A stretch of 64,000 bases of DNA, taken from positions 270,913 to 334,912 of the forward strand of contig NZ_SDLI01000002.1 of the NCBI RefSeq assembly GCF_004123195.1, given 5' to 3'. A model generated the notes under the pieces. It was not told the DNA's origin. It did not search any database and saw nothing but the letters and a program-made list of their open reading frames with translations. The DNA comes from Ammoniphilus sp. CFH 90114 (GTDB lineage: Bacteria > Bacillota > Bacilli > Aneurinibacillales > RAOX-1). How positions within the stretch are numbered: position 1 is the first letter of the stretch; each line of letters starts with the position of its first letter. Of this stretch, positions 26,513 to 34,786 are shown in pieces. A program made the translations under genes and the position numbers.

Positions 26513-26636
26513 CTCTATTCCCCCTCAAGACGGCGATATTAAACATTATAGGTAATATTTATTGGGTTTACAATCGTTAGATTAAGAGGAAAAATTATTG
26601 TACGATAGTAAAAAATGACTCACTGGAGAGATATTG

Positions 26637-28247
26637 ATGAGGAATCTGATCAAGCTTAAACTGCAGCACCGAATTACTTTACTTAACGTATTCCTCGTTC
26701 TGCTCATTGTCGTTTTAACAAGTGCTTTATTTTTTTACGCCACTTCTCATTCCATCGAGCAGCAAGTGGGGAAGCGGGCCCTTCATCTAGCCCAATATGT
26801 GGCAACGATGCCTGAGATTCATGAAGCTTTTAAAACGTCCGAACCATGGATTGCCATTCAACCCACAGTAGAAAGAATTAGATTAGAAACTGATGCTGAA
26901 TTTATTGTGGTAGGTAACGAGCACGGGGTACGTTATTCCCACCCCTTACCAGAAAGAATCGGTAAAGAGATGGTGGGAGGGGATAATGAAAGGGCTTTAG
27001 TTTATGGCGAATCTTACATCTCTAAGGCAATAGGATCTCTAGGACCTTCCTTGCGGGGTAAGGTTCCTATTAAAGATGACAGCGGGAAGATCATAGGTGT
27101 TGTATCGGTAGGCTTTCTGCTGGAGGATATTGAGGATACAATTGAATTCCTAGGCTGGCGTATTTTAGGGATAGCTGTTCTTGGAATTTTAATTGGTGTT
27201 TTAGGCTCTGTTTATCTGGCGCGAAGTATTAAGAATTCTATGTTCGGCTTAGAGCCGGAGGAGATTTCTTCTCTATATAAGGAAAGAGATGCGGTTATTC
27301 AATCGGTAAGGGAAGGGATCATTGTAGTGAATCGAAAAGGACAAGTCTCGATGGCGAACCAAGCGGCTTATGATATTCTCTCTCTTCCCAACGAAGATCT
27401 GATCGGTAAGCCGGTTCTAGAGGTGATCCCTCACAGCACGATTTTAGAAGTTCTTCATACAGGAGAGGAGCAGCTCGATCGACAAATGATCGTAAGAGGG
27501 AATGTCATTATTGCGAATCGATTACCAGTAAAATCCGGAGACAAGGTCATTGGTGTGGTATCGAGTTTCCGGCTGAAGTCGGAAATAGATCAGTTAACGG
27601 AGGAACTTTCACAAGTGACGCGATATGCGGAAGCGTTAAGGGCTCAAACCCATGAGTTTAATAATTTGCTTTACACCCTATCTGGTCTCTTACAATTGGA
27701 ATCCTATGATCAAGCGCTTGAGCTCATTCATAAAGAAACCGCTGACCATCAGGATATCGTTCATTTTATTATGAGTAAGCTTCAAGACCCTTGGCTTGGG
27801 GGAATTATGTTAGGATTTTATAATCGGGCAAAAGAACTCAAGGTTCAATTTCTTCTAGACCGAGAGAGCAGTCTGAAGAAATTGCCCCATCATATCGACA
27901 GCAGTGCCATCGTGTCCATTATAGGGAATTTAATTACGAACGCGTTTGAATCTGTAGAGAAAAACCCAGAGGATAATAGGTTAGTTAGATTATTCGTCAC
28001 GGATATTGGAGATGATCTCTTGTTTGAGATTGAAGATTCAGGTCCTGGGATCCATGATGAATGGCTTACCCTTATTTTTAAGCGAGGTTTTTCTACCAAG
28101 GAAGGCGAAAATCGAGGAATTGGACTAGCCCGAGTGAAAGAATTAGTTGATGAATTAGATGGAACGATTGCTATTGAACGAGGAGATATAGGCGGAGCCC
28201 TCTTCATCATAGCTATTCCTAAGGAGAGGAGTGAAATGTATGAGTAA
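26637..28247 (+). CDS. CitA/DcuS-family sensor histidine kinase
   Basis: A 536-residue two-helix sensor kinase. Helix 1 (residues 15-36) and helix 2 (about 175-195) flank an outside PAS-like domain with the citrate/malate-sensor pattern (GVRYSHPLPERIGKEMVGGD, then GKVPIKDDSGKIIGVVSVGFLLEDI). A cytoplasmic PAS domain follows, then the phospho-acceptor region RAQTHEFNNLLYTLSGLLQLESY and an HATPase domain (NLITNAFESVEKN, EDSGPGI, GIGLARVKELV). These kinases sense external C4-dicarboxylates or citrate. ATG 26637 fits GGAGAG six bases upstream. It overlaps the response regulator gene by eight bases. Confidence 0.92.
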   Translation: MRNLIKLKLQHRITLLNVFLVLLIVVLTSALFFYATSHSIEQQVGKRALHLAQYVATMPEIHEAFKTSEPWIAIQPTVERIRLETDAEFIVVGNEHGVRYSHPLPERIGKEMVGGDNERALVYGESYISKAIGSLGPSLRGKVPIKDDSGKIIGVVSVGFLLEDIEDTIEFLGWRILGIAVLGILIGVLGSVYLARSIKNSMFGLEPEEISSLYKERDAVIQSVREGIIVVNRKGQVSMANQAAYDILSLPNEDLIGKPVLEVIPHSTILEVLHTGEEQLDRQMIVRGNVIIANRLPVKSGDKVIGVVSSFRLKSEIDQLTEELSQVTRYAEALRAQTHEFNNLLYTLSGLLQLESYDQALELIHKETADHQDIVHFIMSKLQDPWLGGIMLGFYNRAKELKVQFLLDRESSLKKLPHHIDSSAIVSIIGNLITNAFESVEKNPEDNRLVRLFVTDIGDDLLFEIEDSGPGIHDEWLTLIFKRGFSTKEGENRGIGLARVKELVDELDGTIAIERGDIGGALFIIAIPKERSEMYE

Positions 28248-28941
28248 GCCCATCGAAGTATTAATTGTTGAGGATGATATCCGTATAGCTGAGATTCATC
28301 GAAGGTTTACAGAAAAGGTCGAGGGCTTTTCTGTTATTGCTACGGCAACGACAGGAGAACAGGCTAGGGAGTGGCTGGAAGTCGTAGGACCCCAGCTTGT
28401 TTTGCTTGATGTCTATTTGCCTGATATGAGAGGAATTGATCTCGTACCTGTTATCCGGCAAAACTTTCAACATACCGATGTCATTATGATTACAGCCGCT
28501 TCTGAAGTAGAGGTCGTGCGCAAAGCTCTCCATGGAGGGGTATTCGATTATATTGTAAAACCACTAACCTTCGACCGATTCCGAGCTAGCTTAGAAAAGT
28601 ATCGCTCTCATCTCCAACGTCTTGAAGAAACGGAAACACTGTCAGCCCAGCAGATCGAGGAATTATGGAAAAAGGAACAATCTTTATCCTTCCAAGAAGA
28701 AGAGGAAGAGGATATTCCAAAAGGGATCGACCCATTGACTCTGGATCGGATTCTTAGGTTTGTAGCCCAGATGGAAGACAAGGGGATGACAGCGGAGATG
28801 CTGAGTAAGGAATCAGGAGTAAGTCGTTCAACGGCGCGACGGTACTTGGAGTATTTAATTTCCCAAAAGAAGATTTATGCAGAGTTGATTTATGGAAATG
28901 TGGGCAGGCCAGAAAGAAGGTACTTTAGGAGCCATTCGTGA
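28240..28941 (+). CDS. CitB/DctR-family response regulator
   Basis: A 233-residue response regulator paired with the CitA-like kinase. The receiver domain has the acidic pair in VEDD, the phospho-acceptor Asp in LLDVYLPD near residue 54, Thr/Ser in MITAAS and Lys in YIVKPLT. The C-terminal half (GMTAEMLSKESGVSRSTARRYLEYL) is the helix-turn-helix of the CitT/DcuR group. ATG 28240 sits behind AAGGAGAGGAGTG and overlaps the kinase stop. It likely activates the TctCBA operon immediately downstream in response to a tricarboxylate or dicarboxylate. Confidence 0.92.
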   Translation: MSKPIEVLIVEDDIRIAEIHRRFTEKVEGFSVIATATTGEQAREWLEVVGPQLVLLDVYLPDMRGIDLVPVIRQNFQHTDVIMITAASEVEVVRKALHGGVFDYIVKPLTFDRFRASLEKYRSHLQRLEETETLSAQQIEELWKKEQSLSFQEEEEEDIPKGIDPLTLDRILRFVAQMEDKGMTAEMLSKESGVSRSTARRYLEYLISQKKIYAELIYGNVGRPERRYFRSHS

Positions 28942-29024
28942 TTTTTATGAACAAAATAAATTCAATGATGTTTATCCTCCTTATGGTCTAAAACTTCAAA
29001 AATAAATAGCATTCTGATAATTTT

Positions 29025-29053
29025 AAGACAGGTCAATCACCTGTCTTTTTTTC
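29025..29053 (+). terminator. Terminator after the two-component genes
   Basis: AAGACAGGT and ACCTGTCTT pair around CAATC, followed by six T. Confidence 0.85.
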
Positions 29054-29089
29054 ATAAAAATAAAAACGATTTCAGAGGGGGATATGGGA

Positions 29090-30142
29090 ATGAAAAAGTT
29101 TGCTGCCCTATTTTTATCAAGTGTAATGGCTCTTAGTCTAGCAGCTTGTGGCGGTGGAGGAAATCAAGGAGCGTCAACTACACCAAGTGCACCAAGTGAT
29201 AACTCAACGAAAACTGAAAAGGCTTCCAATTATCCAGAAAAACCGATTATCGTAGTAGCTCCATCTGGTGCTGGCGGTGGTTGGGATAAGACAGCTCGTT
29301 CCTTGACAAAGGTGCTTACGGAAACGAAGCTAATAGATAAAACCATGACGGTTGAAAATAAACCAGGCGGTGGTGGAGCCGTATTCATGGCAGAATATGC
29401 GACCCAGGACAAGAACAATCCCTACAAGTTGTTCGTTAACTCTCCACCTATCCTAATTAACAGTAATAAAAAAGAAGGAAATAGCCCTTTTGGATATCAA
29501 GATACGACTCCGTTGGCCCAGCTTACTCGTGATTATGGCGCCCTTGTCGTGAAAGCGGATTCGCCATTCCAGGATCTAAAGTCTGCATTGGATGCAATCA
29601 AGGCTGATCCTTCGAAAGTAACGGTTGCAGGTGGTTCTGCGCCTGGTTCTATGGATCACTTAATAGCGGTATTGCCTGCATTCGAATACGGAATCGATCC
29701 AAAAGCGGTGAAGTATGTCTCTTATGACGGTGGTGGGGAAGCGATGGCAGCCTTGCTAGGTGGAAATGCTGATCTGATTGCAACCGATGCTTCAAGTGTA
29801 GGGGAGTATCTAAAGGCTGGAAAAATTCGTGTACTAGCCGTTACTTCTAATGAGCGTTTGGGTGGAGATCTAAAAGATATCCCAACAACGAAAGAAGCGG
29901 GAGTAGAGGCTGAATTTACGATTTGGCGCGGAGTGTTCGGACCGAAGGAAATGCCGGAAGAAGCTTTAGCTTACTGGCAAGAAAAGTTAAAGGCATTGTC
30001 TGAGAACGAAGCTTGGAAAAAAGAATTAGAAGCTAACGGTTGGGCAAGTGAATACAAGAACAGCGAGGAATTCAAAACTTTCCTAGGTGAGCAGGATAAA
30101 CAAATCAACGAATTATTAGCTGCGCTAGGTATGGCAAAGTAG
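29090..30142 (+). CDS. tctC: Tripartite tricarboxylate transporter binding protein (TctC)
   Basis: A 350-residue extracytoplasmic solute receptor. A lipoprotein signal ends in LAAC, followed by a Gly/Ser/Thr-rich linker. The TctC pattern then begins: YPEKPIIVVAPSGAGGGWDKTARSL and VENKPGGGGAVFMAEYA. The family binds citrate, malonate or other carboxylates for the TctAB permease. ATG 29090 is preferred over 29084, as AGAGGGGG lies about eight bases before it. It leads the tctCBA set behind a CitAB-type sensor system. A perfect hairpin follows it, which may raise its level over the permease. Confidence 0.92.
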   Translation: MKKFAALFLSSVMALSLAACGGGGNQGASTTPSAPSDNSTKTEKASNYPEKPIIVVAPSGAGGGWDKTARSLTKVLTETKLIDKTMTVENKPGGGGAVFMAEYATQDKNNPYKLFVNSPPILINSNKKEGNSPFGYQDTTPLAQLTRDYGALVVKADSPFQDLKSALDAIKADPSKVTVAGGSAPGSMDHLIAVLPAFEYGIDPKAVKYVSYDGGGEAMAALLGGNADLIATDASSVGEYLKAGKIRVLAVTSNERLGGDLKDIPTTKEAGVEAEFTIWRGVFGPKEMPEEALAYWQEKLKALSENEAWKKELEANGWASEYKNSEEFKTFLGEQDKQINELLAALGMAK

Positions 30143-30150
30143 GAATCAAA

Positions 30151-30178
30151 CTGGGGGAGAGAGTATTCTCTTCCCTAG
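30151..30178 (+). promoter_or_regulatory. Intercistronic hairpin between tctC and tctB
   Basis: A 12-bp hairpin (CTGGGGGAGAGA against TCTCTTCCCTAG, two G-U pairs) with a four-base loop and no T-run. Such structures protect the upstream message or partly end transcription, giving more receptor than permease. Confidence 0.65.
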
Positions 30179-30202
30179 TCGTTTAAAAGGAGGGAACAGA
30201 AA

Positions 30203-30658
30203 ATGAGCCAGTCGTTTGACCGCTATGCCAGTCTTGTTTTTTTCATTATTGGAGCAGCCTTTATATTCGAAAGCAGAAAGATTTCCGCAAGTGCTTATGG
30301 CAGCAGTGTTGGACCTGATATGTTTCCTATGGGATTAGGCATTATCCTTATTTTATTAAGTATCCGTCTTTTCTATGAAACTAGATTCTATTCACATGTG
30401 AAACCAAAAGGCGCAGCCTTAGATTATAAAAGATTTCTTATTATTCTTGTTTCAGCCATATTATATGGCTTACTTTTGGAACCGCTTGGATATGTCATTA
30501 CGACGTTTGTTTTTTTAACGATTGGATTCCAGGTGATGGAAAAAGGCGGTTGGTGGAAAACCGTTGCGATTTCAGGTGGTTTCTCTTATGGCATCTATTA
30601 TTTGTTTGTCGAAGTACTGGAAGGCTCGTTGCCGGGATTTCCCGTATGGTTTAACTAG
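30203..30658 (+). CDS. tctB: Tripartite tricarboxylate transporter small subunit (TctB)
   Basis: A 151-residue membrane protein with four hydrophobic helices, the expected size and layout for TctB. Helix 1 is LVFFIIGAAFIFESRKI, and the segment GSSVGPDMFPMGLGIILILLSI is typical of the family. It works with TctA as the membrane part of a sodium- or proton-coupled carboxylate importer. ATG 30203 has AGGAGGG upstream. The gene lies between tctC and tctA, with 13 bases to tctA. Confidence 0.9.
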   Translation: MSQSFDRYASLVFFIIGAAFIFESRKISASAYGSSVGPDMFPMGLGIILILLSIRLFYETRFYSHVKPKGAALDYKRFLIILVSAILYGLLLEPLGYVITTFVFLTIGFQVMEKGGWWKTVAISGGFSYGIYYLFVEVLEGSLPGFPVWFN

Positions 30659-30671
30659 GAGGTGATGAGTA

Positions 30672-32198
30672 GTGGAATCCTTACAGTTTCTTGCTAATGG
30701 GTTTGCAATAGCCCTGCAGTGGCATAATCTAGCTTTTGCTTTCTTCGGTGTATTGATCGGTACCGCCGTTGGGGTCTTGCCAGGAATCGGTCCTATGAGT
30801 GGTGTCGCTTTGCTTATTCCGGTAACTTCTACTTTGACTTCTGGATTAGATCCAAGCTCCGCAGCAACGAGTTCTATTATTCTGTTAGCTGGAGTATATT
30901 ACGGTGCGATGTACGGTGGATCTACGACTTCTATTCTACTAAACACACCTGGTGAATCTTCCTCTGTGGTCACCGCTCTAGACGGTTATCAAATGGCAAA
31001 GCAAGGTCGGGCGGGGCAAGCTTTATCCATTGCGGCTATCGGATCTTTCTTTGCAGGGATTGTTTCCGTTGTAGGACTTGTTGCGCTAGCTGAACCCTTG
31101 TCCGATATTGCTCTTTCCTTCGGTCCGGCTGAGTACTTCTCCCTGATGATTCTGGGTTTGTGTGCGGTTAGCGGTCTGGCGGGGAAATCGATGACGAAGG
31201 CCTTAATCATGACAGTTTCAGGCCTTCTATTGGCCACGATTGGTATGGATAACGTATCAGGTGTAGCCAGGTTCACGTATAATACGCCTGTTCTATACTC
31301 CGGTTTAGAGTTTCTAACGATTGCTGTTGGTCTATTTGCCCTTGGGGAAGTGTTTAAAACCATTCTAGAAAAGGATACGGATACCGGCGCCATCGCCAAA
31401 GTGGGAAGAATTCTTCCGACAAAGCAAGATATGAAAGAAAGCGCGGTACCGATTGTTCGAGGCTCCTTCCTAGGCTTCTTTATTGGGCTCCTTCCTGGTG
31501 CAGGGGCGACATTAGCTTCCTTCTTCTCCTATATCATGGAGAAGAAATTAAGTAAGAATCCAAGCAAGTTCGGCCAAGGTGCCATTGCTGGGGTTGCGGC
31601 GCCTGAATCAGCGAACAACGCGGCATCTGGTGGGGCGATGATTCCATTATTAACATTAGGTATCCCTGGATCGGGAACAACAGCCATCCTGATGGGGGCC
31701 TTGATTATGTACAATATTCAGCCGGGTCCCCTTCTCTTCACGGACCACCCTCAAGTCGCTTGGGGTCTAATCGCGAGTATGTTTATTGGAAACTTAATGT
31801 TACTCGTACTTAATATGCCGTTGGTTAAGGTGTTTGCTAAAATTATTGAAACACCAGCGAAGTATCTACTACCGATTATTGTGTCCATTTCGATCTTTGG
31901 TGTCTATGCCGTTCAGTTTACCACGTTCGATTTAATGCTATTGATTGCGTGCGGTGTCGTAGGTTATTTTCTAACTAAAAACGATTTCCCTGTTGCTCCT
32001 CTTGTGTTGGGCCTAGTATTAGGGCCGATGATTGAGAATAACTTACGCCGCGCCCTGACGACTTCTAATGGGGATTTCATGATTTTCTTACAGAAGCCCA
32101 TTTCTCTTCTATTTCTGGTCATTGCAGCGTTATGGATGTTAATTCCTATCTTCTTAAAAATGCGCGGGAAAAATGTAATTATTAATGAAGAGGCCTAG
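30672..32198 (+). CDS. tctA: Tripartite tricarboxylate transporter large subunit (TctA)
   Basis: A 508-residue permease with about 11-12 membrane helices. The family signatures are present: GTAVGVLPGIGPMSGVALLIP near residue 32, YYGAMYGGSTTSILLNTPGESSS near 78, and LLPGAGATLASFFSY with GGAMIPLLTLGIPGSGTTAIL between residues 270 and 340. GTG 30672 has AGGAGGTGATG upstream. It is the transport channel served by the TctC receptor. A terminator follows, separating it from the AEC transporter gene. Confidence 0.93.
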   Translation: MESLQFLANGFAIALQWHNLAFAFFGVLIGTAVGVLPGIGPMSGVALLIPVTSTLTSGLDPSSAATSSIILLAGVYYGAMYGGSTTSILLNTPGESSSVVTALDGYQMAKQGRAGQALSIAAIGSFFAGIVSVVGLVALAEPLSDIALSFGPAEYFSLMILGLCAVSGLAGKSMTKALIMTVSGLLLATIGMDNVSGVARFTYNTPVLYSGLEFLTIAVGLFALGEVFKTILEKDTDTGAIAKVGRILPTKQDMKESAVPIVRGSFLGFFIGLLPGAGATLASFFSYIMEKKLSKNPSKFGQGAIAGVAAPESANNAASGGAMIPLLTLGIPGSGTTAILMGALIMYNIQPGPLLFTDHPQVAWGLIASMFIGNLMLLVLNMPLVKVFAKIIETPAKYLLPIIVSISIFGVYAVQFTTFDLMLLIACGVVGYFLTKNDFPVAPLVLGLVLGPMIENNLRRALTTSNGDFMIFLQKPISLLFLVIAALWMLIPIFLKMRGKNVIINEEA

Positions 32199-32213
32199 TA
32201 AAAAGGTAGAGAT

Positions 32214-32238
32214 AAGACCCTCAAAGGGTCTTGTTTCA
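32214..32238 (+). terminator. Terminator of tctCBA
   Basis: AAGACCC and GGGTCTT pair around TCAAA, followed by GTTTCATTT, a weak T-run. Confidence 0.7.
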
Positions 32239-32268
32239 TTTCTATTGTAGGAAAGAAGGAATAAAAAA

Positions 32269-33192
32269 GTGGAAATCTTTTTTCTTATACTCAAAAACAT
32301 TATTTTTCCCATCTTCTTGTTGATTGGCTTGGGGGCCATTCTACACCGAATATTTAAATTTGATCTAAATACTCTTTCCAAATTGAATACGTTCTTTCTC
32401 TTGCCGGCGGTTTGCTTCGTAAATATATATCAAGGGGAGATCTCCGGGCAACTTATTACTCAAATTATCTTTTTTTGTATCGTTCTTAATGTCCTGCTCA
32501 TTGTTGTAAGTTACCTTATTGCTAAGATCAATGGATTTGATCCTGGACTATCCGCAAGTTTTCGTAACAGCATGGTGTTGAGTAATTCCGGTAATTTTGG
32601 ACTGCCCGTTAGTGAGCTTGTTTTTCATACCAATCCTCTCGGAATGTCAATTCAAGTCATCATATCCATTTTTCAGAATCTCCTTACATACACATATGGA
32701 TTGTTCAATGCCGTATCAGCCAATGCGAAGGGTTCCAAGCTTATAAAAGAAATCGTCCGGCTTCCGGTGTTGTATGCTTTACTTCTTGCCGTTCTTTTTC
32801 GTTCGCTGGACATCGCTGTACCAGGACCAGTATGGAAAGCCGTTCAAAATACAGCAAATGCTTTTCTCGCTATAGCCTTGGTGACACTTGGGGCCCAAGT
32901 GGCTTATCTGAAAATCAAAAGGGTAAGTCGCTCCCTCCTATTTGCTATTCTCGGTAGGCTTGTTCTTTCTCCTATAGTAGCTCTATTTGTTATTATGGTC
33001 TTAGGCTGGGAGGGGACGATAGCCCAAGCCCTATTTATTGCAAGTTCGTTTCCTACTTCCCGCAATAGTGCTCTGATCGCATTGGAATACAACAACCACC
33101 CAGAGTTTGCCACGCAAGTAGTGTTGTTGACAACGATCCTAAGCAGCCTATCCGTGGCGGTGGTCGTCTATGCTTCAAGCCTATTGTTTTAA
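32269..33192 (+). CDS. AEC-family (auxin efflux carrier-like) transporter
   Basis: A 307-residue protein of about ten helices in two five-helix halves. AEC features include NSMVLSNSGNFGLPVSELVF in the first half and ALVTLGAQVAYL with ASSFPTSRNSALIALEYN in the second. Bacterial members carry malate, malonate or other organic acids. Its place directly after the CitAB-TctCBA genes supports a carboxylate substrate. GTG 32269 has GAAGGAA upstream. A terminator separates it from the convergent dioxygenase gene. Confidence 0.85.
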   Translation: MEIFFLILKNIIFPIFLLIGLGAILHRIFKFDLNTLSKLNTFFLLPAVCFVNIYQGEISGQLITQIIFFCIVLNVLLIVVSYLIAKINGFDPGLSASFRNSMVLSNSGNFGLPVSELVFHTNPLGMSIQVIISIFQNLLTYTYGLFNAVSANAKGSKLIKEIVRLPVLYALLLAVLFRSLDIAVPGPVWKAVQNTANAFLAIALVTLGAQVAYLKIKRVSRSLLFAILGRLVLSPIVALFVIMVLGWEGTIAQALFIASSFPTSRNSALIALEYNNHPEFATQVVLLTTILSSLSVAVVVYASSLLF

Positions 33193-33194
33193 AA

Positions 33195-33238
33195 AGAGAA
33201 GGAGTTTCTTCTATGGAAGAGACCCCTTCTTTTTTTTG
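33195..33238. terminator. Bidirectional terminator
   Basis: AGAAGGAGTTTCTTC and GAAGAGACCCCTTCT pair with one internal mismatch, with T-run to the right and A-run to the left, between convergent genes. Confidence 0.75.
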
Positions 33239-34006
33239 TTAAAATTGAAACACAATATGACTTAGCGTGCCATATTGGTAGCTGCGATGAAGTGTTTTAG
33301 GTATCTGATGTACTTTCCCGCTGCCCATACTATTAAAAAGAGGAACAAAATGTTCAGCTCTAGGTACAGCGAGCGGTGCATGTGGAGCTAGATTCTGGTA
33401 ATGGGTTAAGGCCTCCACGTCTCTCTGTTGAACTTTTTCAATAAGCCAGTCATCAAACTCCATTGCCCAAGATTCTGGAGTATCCTGCCCCCAATGAATG
33501 GCACGAAGATTATGAACGGTCCCCCCGCTGCCAATCACCAAGATGTCTTCATCGTCAAGTCCCTGCAATGCTTCACCGATTTTCAGCTGTTGGTCGATCG
33601 GAAGAAATGGATTAACGGAAACTTGAACGATCGGAATATCTGCATCCGGGTAAAGCAAACGAAGGACGACCCAAGAACCATGATCAAGACCTCTTTTTAC
33701 ATCTCTTTTCGTAGTAATCCCTCTATTATTAAACCGTTCTTCTATTTTGGAGGCTATGGGTGTTGAGCCCTTGGCCGGATATTGAATGCTATACATCTCA
33801 GGTGGGAATCCGCCAAAGTCATAAATCGTTTCATAAGAGTCATCTCTATAAGATAGGGTCAGGACCTCACTTTCCCAATGGGCGGTGAAGATGACAATGG
33901 CTTGAGGGCGCAAGGCTTTCCCAAGTTCATTTAAGTACTGAGTATACTCATTGTTTTCAATAGCTAATGTAGGAGCTCCATGGCATATAAAGAGGGGTGA
34001 AATCAT
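33239..34006 (-). CDS. Class III extradiol ring-cleavage dioxygenase family protein
   Basis: A 255-residue member of the LigB/DODA (YgiD-like) family. Metal-binding positions are seen in ISPLFICHGAPTLAIEN (His near residue 9), IVIFTAHWESE (His near 44), RGLDHGSWVVLRLLYPDADIPIVQVSV (His near 111) and VIGSGGTVHNLRA. Family members cleave catechol-type rings such as DOPA with a non-haem metal. It is divergent from a WrbA-type quinone reductase gene, so the pair probably handles quinones and catechols. The natural substrate is unknown. Confidence 0.88.
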   Translation of the reverse strand: MISPLFICHGAPTLAIENNEYTQYLNELGKALRPQAIVIFTAHWESEVLTLSYRDDSYETIYDFGGFPPEMYSIQYPAKGSTPIASKIEERFNNRGITTKRDVKRGLDHGSWVVLRLLYPDADIPIVQVSVNPFLPIDQQLKIGEALQGLDDEDILVIGSGGTVHNLRAIHWGQDTPESWAMEFDDWLIEKVQQRDVEALTHYQNLAPHAPLAVPRAEHFVPLFNSMGSGKVHQIPKTLHRSYQYGTLSHIVFQF

Positions 34007-34045
34007 AACATATACCTCCCGAGGATTATCATTTTTAAAAGATAC

Positions 34046-34081
34046 TTGACAATAGTAAGTGTATCACATTATTATACTTAC
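34046..34081 (+). promoter_or_regulatory. Promoter with inverted repeat between dioxygenase and wrbA genes
   Basis: TTGACA at 34046-34051 and TATTAT at 34070-34075 are 18 bases apart. An inverted repeat GTAAG...CTTAC (34055-34081, inner arms TGTAT/ATA) covers the spacer and -10, so a repressor would block RNA polymerase here. AGTGTATCA is shared with the mqo operator elements. Confidence 0.5.
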
Positions 34082-34145
34082 ATAAAGTTAGTTATGATCA
34101 AAAGTGAAGATAATAACAATTTTATTATGAGGAGAGATGAAGCTT

Positions 34146-34754
34146 ATGTCTATTAAACTTGCGATTATTTATTACAGTTCGACAGGTACTAATCATCAGC
34201 TGGCCCAATGGGCTGCCGATGCTGCTAAGGCAACGGGTGCAGAAGTGAAAGTCCTAAAGGTTCCTGAATTGGCTCCGGAGGCTGCCATTGAAAGTAATCC
34301 AGCATGGAAAGCTCATATGGAGGCAACAGCAGATATAAATACTGTCTCTTTAGATGATTTAGAGTGGGCAGATGCGATTATATTTAGTGTTCCTACACGT
34401 TTTGGAAATCTACCTGCTCAGATGAAACAGTTTCTGGATACAACGGGTGGACTTTGGTTTCATGGGAAGCTGACAAATAAAGTGGTTAGCGCTATGTCTT
34501 CTGCGAGTAATGCTCATGGGGGACAAGAACAGACCATTCTTTCTCTCTATACAACGATGTACCATTGGGGCGCGATCGTTGTAGCTCCAGGGTACAGTGA
34601 TCCATCTATCTTTGCTGCAGGAGGTAACCCTTACGGAACGAGCGTCACGGTGAATCAAGAAGGCAAGATGATCGAAGATGTACGTGGTGCGGTTGAGCAT
34701 CAAGCAAAACGAGTGGTTACAGTAGCCGAGTGGGTTAAGAAAGGTATGAAATAA
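34146..34754 (+). CDS. wrbA: WrbA-type NAD(P)H:quinone oxidoreductase
   Basis: A 202-residue flavodoxin-fold enzyme that reduces quinones by two electrons and so avoids semiquinone radicals. The FMN phosphate loop is YYSSTGTNHQLAQW, and WrbA motifs follow: SVPTRFGNLPAQMKQFLDTTGGLW, and GGQEQTILSLYTTMYHWGAIVVAPGY around residue 130. ATG 34146 is used because GAGGAGA is about ten bases before it, while ATG 34137 touches the ribosome site. It is divergent from the extradiol dioxygenase gene with an operator-like repeat between. Confidence 0.9.
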   Translation: MSIKLAIIYYSSTGTNHQLAQWAADAAKATGAEVKVLKVPELAPEAAIESNPAWKAHMEATADINTVSLDDLEWADAIIFSVPTRFGNLPAQMKQFLDTTGGLWFHGKLTNKVVSAMSSASNAHGGQEQTILSLYTTMYHWGAIVVAPGYSDPSIFAAGGNPYGTSVTVNQEGKMIEDVRGAVEHQAKRVVTVAEWVKKGMK

Positions 34755-34756
34755 GA

Positions 34757-34786
34757 GAAAAAGGGCTGCGATGCAGCCTTTTTTCT
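34757..34786. terminator. Bidirectional terminator
   Basis: AAAAGGGCTGC and GCAGCCTTTTTT pair around GAT, between convergent wrbA and threonine dehydratase genes. Confidence 0.85.
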
